From NCBI RefSeq assembly GCF_003056355.1, contig NZ_PYVW01000001.1, forward strand, positions 248,001 to 312,000: a stretch of 64,000 nt of DNA. Direction: 5' to 3'. Origin of the DNA: Devosia naphthalenivorans (lineage in GTDB: Bacteria > Pseudomonadota > Alphaproteobacteria > Rhizobiales > Devosiaceae). The notes below the pieces were generated by a model. The model saw only the letters and a program-made list of their open reading frames with translations. It was not told the origin of the DNA and made no database searches. Numbering within the stretch: the stretch's first letter is position 1; every line of letters starts with the position of its first letter. A program made the translations under genes and the position numbers. Positions 1 through 8,016 of the stretch are shown in pieces.

Positions 1-949
1 GATCCATCAACGCATAGCGGGTGAACATATGCAGCGGCGCATCAAACCGCAGGCACTCTTCAACCGTCGCTGCCGTCTGCTCGTCGGAGCCAAAAAGCGT
101 AACCGGCTCGATACCGCTTTCAAGGATGGATTTCACCCCGTTGCCCGTGGTGTGGACGGTCGCTTCATGACCGGCATTCAGTAGCAGGATGGCGGTGGAC
201 ATCACTTCGTCGTCGCTCAGCCGGTCGCCGTTCCGGTCCGATGTCAGCATGTGGCTCAGCAGGTCTTCGCGTGGCTGCTTGCGGCGTTCGGCTATGATTG
301 CGCGCAGATAATCCATGAAGTCGGCCGAGGCCCGGTTGGCGTCCAGTTCGGTCTCGTGGCTGACCCCAAACATGTACATGGCCACCATGCGGTTGGACCA
401 GGCGAGCAATTGTGGAGCGCTTTCCGCCGGCAGTCCGATCATTTCGGCAATGATGATCGCGGGAATGGGGGCAGCGAAGGCCTTGATCAGGTCGACGCTA
501 TCCTTGTGCTCGAAGCCGTCGATCATCTCATTGGTGAGCCTGACGATACGCGGGCGAAGCTGCTCGACATGGCGGGACACGAAGGCGCGGTTGACCAGTG
601 TTCGAAGCCGGGTGTGCGCTGGCGGCTCGAGATTGAGCAGCGAATGTTGCTCGGTCAGGTCGAACGCGGCCGTATGTGGCTTCGGCTCCGGCATGCCCAG
701 CTCTTCCCGGCTCGCCACATGCAGGATTTCGCGGCCGAAGCGTTTATCGCGGAGCAGCGCGCTGACATCCCTGAAGCCGGCAAAGCACCAATGGCCGTAT
801 TCGTCCCAGAAGAAGGTGGGATCGCTCGCATGCAGGCGGTCATAAAAGGCGTAGGGATTTTGATAGAAGGCCGGGTCACGCGGATTGGCACTGCTGCGGC
901 GATGGTGCGGAACGTTCTCGACGGGCTTGAGCTGGACAATGGCGGCCAT
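1..949 (-). CDS. Cytochrome P450, 3' end cut by window edge
   Basis: Read on the minus strand from ATG at 949 the frame stays open to the window edge (316 codons). The translation carries the P450 I-helix oxygen-activation motif AGHEAT and the K-helix ExxR motif (EECLR), with bacterial P450 spacing between them. The heme-cysteine loop lies beyond the edge and cannot be checked. P450s are heme mono-oxygenases; the bacterial soluble type works with a separate ferredoxin, and no redox partner is visible here. The substrate cannot be told. The start is the first ATG after the upstream region but has no strong ribosome site, so it could shift a little. Confidence 0.88.
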   Translation of the reverse strand, partial: MAAIVQLKPVENVPHHRRSSANPRDPAFYQNPYAFYDRLHASDPTFFWDEYGHWCFAGFRDVSALLRDKRFGREILHVASREELGMPEPKPHTAAFDLTEQHSLLNLEPPAHTRLRTLVNRAFVSRHVEQLRPRIVRLTNEMIDGFEHKDSVDLIKAFAAPIPAIIIAEMIGLPAESAPQLLAWSNRMVAMYMFGVSHETELDANRASADFMDYLRAIIAERRKQPREDLLSHMLTSDRNGDRLSDDEVMSTAILLLNAGHEATVHTTGNGVKSILESGIEPVTLFGSDEQTAATVEECLRFDAPLHMFTRYALMD

Positions 950-1082
950 GGATGCGGGATAACCGGGGTAGGGGAACAATGTCCGGATATAACGAACTGA
1001 CAATCGTGCGGTAACAAGCAGAAAAATAGTCGAGTTGACGATCAACCGCTCGTAGGGGTGATGTTCAACACGGAGAACGATC

Positions 1083-1478
1083 ATGAAATTTCTCTGCCTC
1101 GTATATTTCGAACCCGACGCCTTTGCCGGTGTGACCCCCGACGAGATGAAGCGCATCGACAATGCCACCATCGAGCATGACCACAAGCTGCGCAGCGGCG
1201 GTCATCTGCTCATCGCCTCTCCGCTGGCCGAGACCGAGGAAGTCAATATCGACCGGCGCCAGCGCATGACGATGTCGGTTCTGGACGGTCCATACGCCGA
1301 AAGCAAAGAGGTCATCGGCGGCTTCCTGCTGATCGAGGCCAGGGATATGGCCGAGGCCGTTTCCCTGTTCGATGACGATCCCATTGCCGCCCATTCGCGG
1401 CTGGTGATCCGGCCGCTGATGGAGGCACATCGTCACAGCGAAACCGGCCAGGCCCGGCCCGATTTCAGCCCGGCCTAG
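1083..1478 (+). CDS. YCII-related / DGPF domain protein
   Basis: A 131-residue protein with the signature DGPYAESKE and the following GGFLLIEA strand near residues 66-84, typical of the DGPFAETKE (YCII-related, dimeric alpha/beta ferredoxin-like fold) family. Members are often encoded beside ECF sigma factors; none is seen here. Biochemical role is unknown for most members. The ATG has GGAG about 8 bases upstream. It appears to be a single-gene unit, divergent from the P450. Confidence 0.85.
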   Translation: MKFLCLVYFEPDAFAGVTPDEMKRIDNATIEHDHKLRSGGHLLIASPLAETEEVNIDRRQRMTMSVLDGPYAESKEVIGGFLLIEARDMAEAVSLFDDDPIAAHSRLVIRPLMEAHRHSETGQARPDFSPA

Positions 1479-1600
1479 GCGCAGGCAGCTCGCGAGTGGG
1501 CGGCCCTTCGGTTCGCCCACTCCACAATTGCGCCGAAAAGGCTTGGCAAGCGGGCGCTAATCATGTCTTGAAAGCAACAAAAGCGATCAAGGACTTTGCC

Positions 1601-1831
1601 GTGAGCGACCTGACACTGAGCCAAGCCATCGAGAACATCTACAGCTCGATCAAGAACGACAACGAGGAACTGGACGCCCATATTGCGGCGCTCAAGGCCG
1701 CCATGGCCCGCGAAGGCGCCAAGGAAGCCGTGTTCGAGCCCAGCAAGCTGGCGCAGAGCAACCGGCAGGGCCGCAAGATCATGCAGTCCTATTTCAAGAA
1801 AAAGGGTGTGACGGTCAGCTTCTCGGCGTAG
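1601..1831 (+). CDS. Small conserved-looking unknown protein
   Basis: I place the start at GTG 1601, preceded by AAGGA at good spacing; the longer reading to 1496 has no ribosome site. The 76-residue product is hydrophilic, with predicted helical heptads (ENIYSSIKNDNEELDAHIAA) and a basic end. No domain recognised. It lies alone between the DGPF gene and the palindromic repeat upstream of clpP. Confidence 0.6.
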   Translation: MSDLTLSQAIENIYSSIKNDNEELDAHIAALKAAMAREGAKEAVFEPSKLAQSNRQGRKIMQSYFKKKGVTVSFSA

Positions 1832-1900
1832 GGGCCTGCCTCGTCGTTGAGGTGCGGCACAAGGCTGAGGAGAGTGTTCACTTCGGCCGCATGGCTCGGG

Positions 1901-2045
1901 TTTATCCCACTCACCGCGCTGTTTATCCCACCCACCGTGTTGCCCTCGGGCTCGACCCGAGGGCCACGTTCCGCAACCACGGCACTCCGGCAAGCGGCTC
2001 CCAGGATGGTTCTCGGGTCCAGCCCCAGGGCAACACGGCGGTTTT
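1901..2045. repeat. Long palindromic intergenic repeat element with a tandem 21-bp repeat
   Basis: The 510-base gap before clpP holds no credible gene. Two 21-bp tandem units beginning TTTATCCCAC lie at 1901-1921 and 1922-1939. Next, a 31-base arm at 1935-1965 (CCGTGTTGCCCTCGGGCTCG...) is almost the exact reverse complement of 2008-2038 (four mismatches in 31), enclosing about 40 bases. The left arm contains its own palindrome, CCCTCGGG-n5-CCCGAGGG (1943-1963). Such palindromic intergenic elements are common in alphaproteobacterial genomes. Spurious open frames cross it on both strands. Confidence 0.75.
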
Positions 2046-2149
2046 GACTACACCGCGCCACCGGTAAGCGTTCAACGTGAACACTCTCAGTGGTGAGGGG
2101 GGATCGAAGCGAGCATCGTGTGGCACGGAGCGTTAAGCGTACCACGCCT

Positions 2150-2178
2150 ATTGAAGCGCATGGCAATGCCGCCTATCT
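2150..2178 (+). promoter_or_regulatory. Possible heat-shock (RpoH) promoter of clpP
   Basis: ATTG, 18 bases, CCTATCT resembles the alphaproteobacterial sigma-32 pattern CTTG-N17/18-CYTATnT, about 165 bases before the clpP start. The -35 element is imperfect, so this is weaker than the lon candidate. Confidence 0.3.
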
Positions 2179-2341
2179 GTGCCTTTACCGCGCATTAAGG
2201 CGCATCGTCTGCAATCGGCCAGTCGCGCTGATTCGAAATTTCGGCATGATCGTGCATCCTGGATGTCCGGGTGCGGGATTCGTGTTCCAACCGTCTAACG
2301 CTCGCCCGGTCCGCGACCCGGCACAGCAAAAGGGGCATCAA

Positions 2342-2971
2342 ATGCGGGATCCGCACGATATCTACATGAACACGCTCGTTCCCATGGTGGTCGAGCAGTC
2401 CAATCGGGGCGAACGCGCCTTCGATATCTATTCGCGCCTGCTGCGCGAGCGCATCATCTTCGTGACCGGTGTGGTCGAGGACAACATGGCTTCGCTGATC
2501 GTGGCGCAGTTGCTGTTCCTCGAATCGGAAAACCCGAAGAAGGAAATCGCCATGTACATCAACTCGCCCGGTGGCGTGGTGACGGCTGGCCTTTCAATCT
2601 ATGATACCATGCAGTTCATCCGTCCTGCCATCGCCACCATGGTGATGGGACAGGCCGCTTCCATGGGTTCGCTGCTGCTTGCAGCCGGTGAAGCCGGCAT
2701 GCGCACCTCGCTGCCGAACTCGCGCGTCATGGTTCACCAGCCCTCCGGCGGCTTCCAGGGTCAGGTCACCGACATCCTGATTCATGCCAAGGAAGTCGAG
2801 GGGTTGAAGCGCCGGCTTAATCAGATTTATGAGAAGCATACCGGCCGCACTTATGAGGAAATCGAGAACGCGCTGGAGCGTGACCGCTTCCTTTCGCCCG
2901 AAGAGGCAAAGACCTTCGGGCTGATCGACACCGTGCTCGAAAAGCGTGCCATTCCGGACGTTCAGGCCTGA
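2342..2971 (+). CDS. clpP: ATP-dependent Clp protease proteolytic subunit
   Basis: A 209-residue ClpP, the normal length when started at ATG 2342, with AAGGGG just upstream; the open frame extends further but without a start signal. The serine-protease triad is visible: Ser107 in QAASMGS, His132 in VMVHQPSGG, Asp181 in ERDRF. ClpP forms the two-ring, 14-subunit barrel that degrades proteins fed by ClpX or ClpA. clpX follows after about 170 bases, the usual alphaproteobacterial order. In Caulobacter and related species ClpXP drives cell-cycle proteolysis. Confidence 0.97.
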   Translation: MRDPHDIYMNTLVPMVVEQSNRGERAFDIYSRLLRERIIFVTGVVEDNMASLIVAQLLFLESENPKKEIAMYINSPGGVVTAGLSIYDTMQFIRPAIATMVMGQAASMGSLLLAAGEAGMRTSLPNSRVMVHQPSGGFQGQVTDILIHAKEVEGLKRRLNQIYEKHTGRTYEEIENALERDRFLSPEEAKTFGLIDTVLEKRAIPDVQA

Positions 2972-3032
2972 TTTGGCCTGTTAAGCACTTTGTCGATGCG
3001 CCGTGTACTGTGATCCGCGCGCAATTGCACAT

Positions 3033-3063
3033 AGCCGGATCGGTCTTTAGGATCGATCCGGCT
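3033..3063 (+). terminator. Hairpin between clpP and clpX
   Basis: AGCCGGATCG (3033-3042) pairs perfectly with CGATCCGGCT (3054-3063) over an 11-base loop. The T-tract after it is weak (TAGACTTTGTTT), so it may attenuate or process the transcript rather than end it. Confidence 0.5.
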
Positions 3064-3143
3064 TAGACTTTGTTTATGCCTTCAGCGTTACCGTTTTCGA
3101 TGACGTTGAATTTTGGAGGCGCTCTGCCTCCGGGAGTGACAGG

Positions 3144-4421
3144 ATGTCCAAAGAGACAACGAACGGCGAAACCTCCAAGAACACGCTTTATTGCTCGTTC
3201 TGCGGGAAATCCCAGCATGAGGTTCGCAAGCTGATCGCCGGCCCGACTGTGTTCATCTGCGATGAATGCGTCGAGCTGTGCATGGACATCATCCGCGAAG
3301 AGAACAAGACCTCGATGGTCAAGTCCTCCGATGGCGTGCCGACCCCAGCAGAAATCTGCAAGGTGCTCGACGACTACGTCATCGGCCAGTACCGCGCCAA
3401 GCGCGTACTCTCCGTGGCCGTCCACAACCACTACAAGCGCCTGCACCACTCGTCCAAGAACCAGGATATCGAACTTTCCAAGTCGAACATCCTGCTGATC
3501 GGACCGACGGGTTCGGGCAAGACGCTGCTGGCCCAGACTTTGGCTCGCATTCTCGATGTGCCTTTCACCATGGCCGATGCCACCACGCTGACCGAAGCCG
3601 GCTATGTCGGCGAGGATGTGGAAAACATTATCCTGAAATTGTTGCAGTCTGCTGACTACAACGTGGAAAAGGCGCAGCGCGGCATTGTCTATATCGACGA
3701 AGTCGACAAGATTTCCCGCAAGTCGGACAATCCTTCGATAACCCGTGACGTTTCGGGCGAAGGTGTGCAGCAGGCCCTGCTCAAGATCATGGAAGGCACC
3801 GTGGCTTCGGTTCCGCCCCAGGGCGGCCGCAAGCATCCGCAGCAGGAATTCCTGCAGGTGGACACGACCAACATCCTGTTCATCTGCGGTGGTGCCTTTG
3901 CCGGTCTCGAAAAGATCATCTCGGCACGCGGTGAAGGCTCCGGCATTGGCTTCTCGGCCACCGTCAAGGATCCCAACGACCGTCGCGTCGGCCAGGTTCT
4001 CGCCGACGTTGCTCCGGAGGATCTGGTGCGTTTCGGTCTGATCCCGGAATTCATCGGTCGTCTGCCGGTTCTGGCGACGCTCGAAGATCTGGACATCGCC
4101 GCCCTGATCGAAATCCTGACCGCGCCCAAGAACGCTTTGGTTCGCCAGTACCAGCGCCTGTTCCAGATGGAAGAGGTCGAGCTGACCTTCCACGAGGATG
4201 CCCTCAAGGCAATCGCCGAGAAGGCTATCGAGCGCAAGACCGGTGCACGCGGCCTCCGTTCCATCATGGAAGCCATCCTGCTCGACACCATGTACGACCT
4301 GCCTTCGCTCGAAGGCGTGGAAGAAGTGGTGATCTCGGAGGAAGTGGTGAAGGGCAAAGACGTTCGTCCGCTCTACATCTATTCCGACCGCAAGAAGGAA
4401 GACATGCCCGCAGGGGCATGA
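3144..4421 (+). CDS. clpX: ATP-dependent Clp protease ATP-binding subunit ClpX
   Basis: A 425-residue AAA+ unfoldase of normal length. The N-terminal zinc-binding domain has four cysteines (17, 20, 39, 42). Then come Walker A GPTGSGKT, the pore loop GYVGED, Walker B VYIDEVDK, the RKH loop (GGRKHPQQ) and the sensor-2 motif GARGLRS. ClpX is a hexamer that recognises tagged or adaptor-bound substrates and threads them into ClpP. It ends in a strong terminator at 4442-4471. Confidence 0.98.
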   Translation: MSKETTNGETSKNTLYCSFCGKSQHEVRKLIAGPTVFICDECVELCMDIIREENKTSMVKSSDGVPTPAEICKVLDDYVIGQYRAKRVLSVAVHNHYKRLHHSSKNQDIELSKSNILLIGPTGSGKTLLAQTLARILDVPFTMADATTLTEAGYVGEDVENIILKLLQSADYNVEKAQRGIVYIDEVDKISRKSDNPSITRDVSGEGVQQALLKIMEGTVASVPPQGGRKHPQQEFLQVDTTNILFICGGAFAGLEKIISARGEGSGIGFSATVKDPNDRRVGQVLADVAPEDLVRFGLIPEFIGRLPVLATLEDLDIAALIEILTAPKNALVRQYQRLFQMEEVELTFHEDALKAIAEKAIERKTGARGLRSIMEAILLDTMYDLPSLEGVEEVVISEEVVKGKDVRPLYIYSDRKKEDMPAGA

Positions 4422-4441
4422 GGCTTCCAATATAACTCATG

Positions 4442-4471
4442 AAAACGCCGGGTGATGAGCCCGGCGTTTTT
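4442..4471. terminator. Bidirectional intrinsic terminator between clpX and citrate synthase homologue
   Basis: AACGCCGGG pairs with CCCGGCGTT over a 7-base loop, with T's on the plus side and A's before the stem. It can therefore serve clpX (+) and the convergent minus-strand gene ending at 4483. Confidence 0.9.
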
Positions 4472-4482
4472 GTTTGTCGTGG

Positions 4483-5559
4483 CTAGGCCGCTTCCCGCGG
4501 CACCGGACCCACATAGACCGATTTGGGCCGGATCAGCCGTCCCGTCAGCGCCTGCTCGCGAGCATGGGCCATCCAGCCGCCCATGCGGCCCATGGCGAAG
4601 ACACAGGTGAACGCCGCGCGGGGAAACCCCAGCGCTTCGAGCAGCAGTGCCGTATAGAACTCCACATTCGTTTCGAGCGGCCGATCGGGCTTCTTGTGTT
4701 TCAGCAGATCGAGCGCCGCAGCCTCCACTGCTTCCGCCAGAGCCAACCGCGCCGGATCGATGGCGCCGGACTGCGCCAGCATCCGAACCGCTGTCTTGAG
4801 TGCGTCCGCCCGCGGATCGCGAACGCGGTAGATGCGGTGGCCGAACCCCATCAACCGCTCGCCACGCTCCAGCGCCGAGGTTAGCCACCCCAGCGCATTT
4901 TCCGGCTGCCCGATTGCATCCAGCATATCAAGCACCGGACCGGGCGCGCCGCCATGCAGTGGACCCTTGAGCGCGCTCAGTGCAGCCAAAGCCGATGAGG
5001 TCAGACCCGCTCCGGTCGAGGCGACGACCCGCGCTGCGAAGGTCGAGGCATTGAGCCCGTGGTCGGCGACGGTGACGAGATAGCGATCGAGTGCAGCACT
5101 TTGCTCGCTTCTTGGAGCCTTCCCGGAGCACATTCGAAGAATATCGGAAGCATGGTCCGAGCTTGCTTCCGGCAAAATGGGATCTTTTCCGCTGCTAAAG
5201 CGAAGCAGGGCAGGGGTAAAAACGGCGGGTGCTGCCAGCAAGCGCAGCGCCGTTCCGAGATCATCCCCATCCGGCAACCGCGCCACCAAAGCCCGCATCG
5301 CATCAATCGGCGGCAGGCGAAAAAGCGCCGGATCCCGCGTCAGATACTCAAAGACCTCCACCCGGGCCGCACCGAGCGATGCCGCAAGATTCCCATACCC
5401 CGGAAAGAAGCCGCCGAACAGCAGCGCCAACACGTCCTCGTAGCGGCTTCCCCCCAGATCATCGAGCGAAACGCCCCGAACGACGAGGCGCCCGTTCGCT
5501 CCGTCGACGTCCGACAGCACGGTTTCGGCTGCTATAACATCTTCCAAGCCATTGACCAT
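4483..5559 (-). CDS. Citrate synthase family protein (no HTH)
   Basis: Starts at ATG 5559 with GGAG 7 bases upstream; 358 residues. Citrate-synthase core motifs are present: ADHGLNASTF (His167), LKGPLHGG (His202), MGFGHRIY (His241) and the C-terminal substrate arginine region RLIRPKSVYVGP. The position that is Asp in classical enzymes (NVDFY) is Glu300 here (NVEFY), a conservative change at a catalytic residue. The family condenses acetyl-CoA or propionyl-CoA with oxaloacetate, so citrate or methylcitrate synthase is possible. It is divergent from a second family member 84 bases away. Clearly shorter than the housekeeping GltA, which is presumably elsewhere. Confidence 0.85.
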   Translation of the reverse strand: MVNGLEDVIAAETVLSDVDGANGRLVVRGVSLDDLGGSRYEDVLALLFGGFFPGYGNLAASLGAARVEVFEYLTRDPALFRLPPIDAMRALVARLPDGDDLGTALRLLAAPAVFTPALLRFSSGKDPILPEASSDHASDILRMCSGKAPRSEQSAALDRYLVTVADHGLNASTFAARVVASTGAGLTSSALAALSALKGPLHGGAPGPVLDMLDAIGQPENALGWLTSALERGERLMGFGHRIYRVRDPRADALKTAVRMLAQSGAIDPARLALAEAVEAAALDLLKHKKPDRPLETNVEFYTALLLEALGFPRAAFTCVFAMGRMGGWMAHAREQALTGRLIRPKSVYVGPVPREAA

Positions 5560-5580
5560 TTGTAAACTCCATTCTGCTTT

Positions 5581-5637
5581 GTTGTACAACAGGATAGAAG
5601 CCTATATATTGACGTCAATCTTGACCGATTGGATCAA
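5581..5637. promoter_or_regulatory. Divergent promoter region with three palindromes
   Basis: Between the two divergent citrate-synthase-family genes lie GTTGTACAAC (5581-5590), ATTGACGTCAAT (5608-5619) and TTGA-n9-TCAA (5621-5637). Perfect palindromes this dense in an 84-base divergent gap are good operator candidates. The HTH-bearing neighbour is an obvious candidate ligand (inference). Confidence 0.5.
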
Positions 5638-5643
5638 TGTATT

Positions 5644-6768
5644 ATGGTGGATTGGCTGTCATCCGCGGATGCCCTGGCGCTTCTGGGGACGCGCCCGCAG
5701 ACGCTCTATGCCAATGTCAGCCGCGGCCGGATCAAGGCCAAAGCGGACCCATCGGACCCGCGCAAAAGCCTCTACCGAGGGGACGATGTGCGGCGCCTGG
5801 CCCAGCGAGGCCCAGGCCGCCGGAAGCAGGAAATGGTGGCCAGCGAAGCGATCCGCTGGGGCGAGCCGGTGATGCAGACATCGATCTCGACCATCGCCGA
5901 TGGCACCCTGCTGTATCGCGGCGAAAACGCAGCCGGGCTGGCCGTTTGGGCGACCCTGGAGGACGTTGCCGCACTGCTCTGGCAGGCCGAGACGGTCAAG
6001 CTGCCCAAAGCCAAACTCACCGTTGAAGGCGGGATCGGAGACGCCTTTGCCATGCTGGCGCGGCGTACTGCCGAGGACGCACCGAGCATAGGCAGGGCTC
6101 CTCATGTGCTCAGGCGCGAGGCGGCTGCGGTGTTGGGAGACGTTGCGGCAGCGCTGACCGGCACTGCATCGGTAGCTGACCCGTTACATGTGCGGCTCGC
6201 AACGCATTGGAAACGCCCACAGGCAGCCGATGTGCTGCGGCGGGCGCTGGTCTTGCTTGCGGATCATGAGCTGAACGCATCCACCTTCGCGGCGCGCGTC
6301 ACGGCGTCAACCGGCGCTTCACTCGCCGCCGCAGCACTATCTGGTCTGGCAACGCTGACCGGCCCACTCCATGGAAGTGCTGCAGCTGCAGTGTTGGCGT
6401 TGAGCGATGATGCCCTGCGTGATGGCGCCGAGGCAGCGATCATGGCGAGGCTCGGCCAGGGTTTTTCGGTCCCATCCTTTGGTCATCCGCTCTATCTGGA
6501 TGGAGATGTCCGGGCACAGCACCTGCTCGGGCACATCGTCCTGCCGCCAATATTCAGGGAATTGGCAGCTGTGGGAGAAGAGGTGACTGGGGAGTGGCCG
6601 AACATCGATTTCGCGCTGGCGGCAATGACCGCAGCCTATGATCTGCCGCGTGAGGCCCCTTTGGTGGTCTTTGCGCTGTCTCGCAGCGTTGGCTGGCTGG
6701 CCCACGCGCTGGAGCAGGTGAGTTCGGGGACATTGATCCGGCCGCGCGCACGGTATGTCGGAGCCTAG
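5644..6768 (+). CDS. Citrate synthase family protein with N-terminal helix-turn-helix
   Basis: Starts at ATG 5644 (374 residues); an earlier TTG at 5629 is in frame. Residues 1-55 look like an excisionase/MerR-type helix-turn-helix (SSADALALLGTRPQTLYANV) with a basic stretch ending GPGRRK. The rest is a citrate synthase fold with ADHELNASTF, TGPLHGS (His243), PSFGHPLY (His281), NIDF (Asp322) and LIRPRARYVG. All three classical catalytic residues are kept, unlike in its neighbour. The large and small domains are shortened. Plausible roles: an enzyme that also senses its substrate and binds DNA, or a regulatory partner of the neighbouring paralogue. Its stop codon overlaps that of the convergent arginase by 4 bases. 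Confidence 0.82.
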   Translation: MVDWLSSADALALLGTRPQTLYANVSRGRIKAKADPSDPRKSLYRGDDVRRLAQRGPGRRKQEMVASEAIRWGEPVMQTSISTIADGTLLYRGENAAGLAVWATLEDVAALLWQAETVKLPKAKLTVEGGIGDAFAMLARRTAEDAPSIGRAPHVLRREAAAVLGDVAAALTGTASVADPLHVRLATHWKRPQAADVLRRALVLLADHELNASTFAARVTASTGASLAAAALSGLATLTGPLHGSAAAAVLALSDDALRDGAEAAIMARLGQGFSVPSFGHPLYLDGDVRAQHLLGHIVLPPIFRELAAVGEEVTGEWPNIDFALAAMTAAYDLPREAPLVVFALSRSVGWLAHALEQVSSGTLIRPRARYVGA

Positions 6769-7736
6769 TCCTCCTCTGTGGCGAACTCCATAGGGCCAGC
6801 CTCTTCGCTCATGATAGCGCGGCCAAAGAGGCTGGCAACAAGGTCGACCAGCAGCGTGGCACTCTTGCCGCCGTGATCGAGGAAGGGATTGAGTTCGACC
6901 AGGTCGAGCGAGCCCACGACACCGCTGTCATAGAGCATTTCCATGATCAAATGAGCTTCGCGATAGCTCAGGCCACCAGGCACCAGAGTGCCACCGCCGG
7001 GTGCAATCGAGGGGTCCATGGCGTCTACGTCGAGACTGACATGGAGGTGACCGCCCGCTTGCTTCACGCGCTCGATGACGCCGCGCATGAGCGACACGAC
7101 ACCCATTTCGTCGATCTTGCGCATGTCGAGAACTTCGATACCGCGCGAGTGGAGCAAGCGGCGCTCGTCGCGGTCGATCGAGCGTGCTCCGATAATCGAC
7201 ACGTTGCGCGACTCGATGCGGCCCAGCCATGGACCACGGAAGCTATCATCGAACTCGGGTTCGCCGCAGAGCAGGGCCAGCGGCATGCCGTGCAGATTGC
7301 CGGTCGGTGAGGTGATCGGGGTGTTGTAATCGGCATGAGCGTCGATCCAGAGGACGAAGACTGGCTTCTGGGAGGTCGCGCAATGGCGGGCGACGGCAGA
7401 GATCGTGCCAATGGCGATGGAGTGATCCCCGCCAATGAACACAGGAAACTTGCCTTGCTGGAGGATAGCGAAGCCCTCGTCGCTGGTGCGGGCCGCCAGG
7501 CCGAGGACATCGGCGCGCCGCTCTTCCGGCATGCGCCAGCTGGCCGGGCTTGCGCCGAGCGGCGGGTGAGGGCGGCGCAAATCGCCGTGGTCGGCTACCT
7601 CATGACCCAAATCGAGCAGAGCTTCGGCAAGTCCGGCAACCCGCAGAGCCTCAGGACCCATGCCGGCGCCGCGCACCGAGGCCCCGGCGGCAGTAGCAAT
7701 GCCTAAGAGGTCTATGCCTTTGCGCTTTACACTCAT
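6765..7736 (-). CDS. rocF: Arginase
   Basis: Starts at ATG 7736 with GGAG 8 bases upstream (323 residues); the longer frame to 7823 has no start signal. Ureohydrolase manganese motifs are all present: GGDHS (about 102-106), DAHAD (132-136) and SLDVDAMDP (about 234-242). The TGNLHGMP segment fits arginase rather than agmatinase. It hydrolyses arginine to ornithine and urea in the cytoplasm. No urease or ornithine-metabolism gene is adjacent. Confidence 0.92.
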   Translation of the reverse strand: MSVKRKGIDLLGIATAAGASVRGAGMGPEALRVAGLAEALLDLGHEVADHGDLRRPHPPLGASPASWRMPEERRADVLGLAARTSDEGFAILQQGKFPVFIGGDHSIAIGTISAVARHCATSQKPVFVLWIDAHADYNTPITSPTGNLHGMPLALLCGEPEFDDSFRGPWLGRIESRNVSIIGARSIDRDERRLLHSRGIEVLDMRKIDEMGVVSLMRGVIERVKQAGGHLHVSLDVDAMDPSIAPGGGTLVPGGLSYREAHLIMEMLYDSGVVGSLDLVELNPFLDHGGKSATLLVDLVASLFGRAIMSEEAGPMEFATEED

Positions 7737-7896
7737 GCTGTGGGCTCCAATATGGGTGAGGGCGTCGTGACCATGTGCAAGCGGCGCACGCGAGAAACGC
7801 GGTAAGCCATGTTTGTAAGGCACATTGGTGTTTCTGCAAGCTTCGCATATCTCCTGTGCGAAGGGCGCCTAAGTGTCACAAATCCGCGAAGCTTGA

Positions 7897-7924
7897 CTTG
7901 CGGGACCGGTGTGAAAACCTATTT
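7897..7924 (+). promoter_or_regulatory. Heat-shock (RpoH, sigma-32) promoter candidate of lon
   Basis: CTTG (7897-7900), exactly 17 bases, CCTATTT (7918-7924) fits the alphaproteobacterial RpoH pattern. It lies about 92 bases before the lon start, and lon is a classic member of the heat-shock regulon. No transcription data, so this is by pattern. Confidence 0.6.
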
Positions 7925-8016
7925 ATTAACCGGAATCAGCACAGCCTTGAAGCTGGAGCTGTCTACTACGGGCGCGCACCTATCCTTCCTCCCGCGCGCC
8001 CTGGAAAGGATACGAG

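Noticed and set aside
1475..2166. Several frames on both strands over the palindromic repeat
   Set aside because: Their sequences are translations of the inverted and tandem repeats and lack ribosome sites.
3063..4430. 455-codon minus-strand frame across clpX
   Set aside because: Antisense shadow of clpX with His/Leu/Val-rich nonsense composition.
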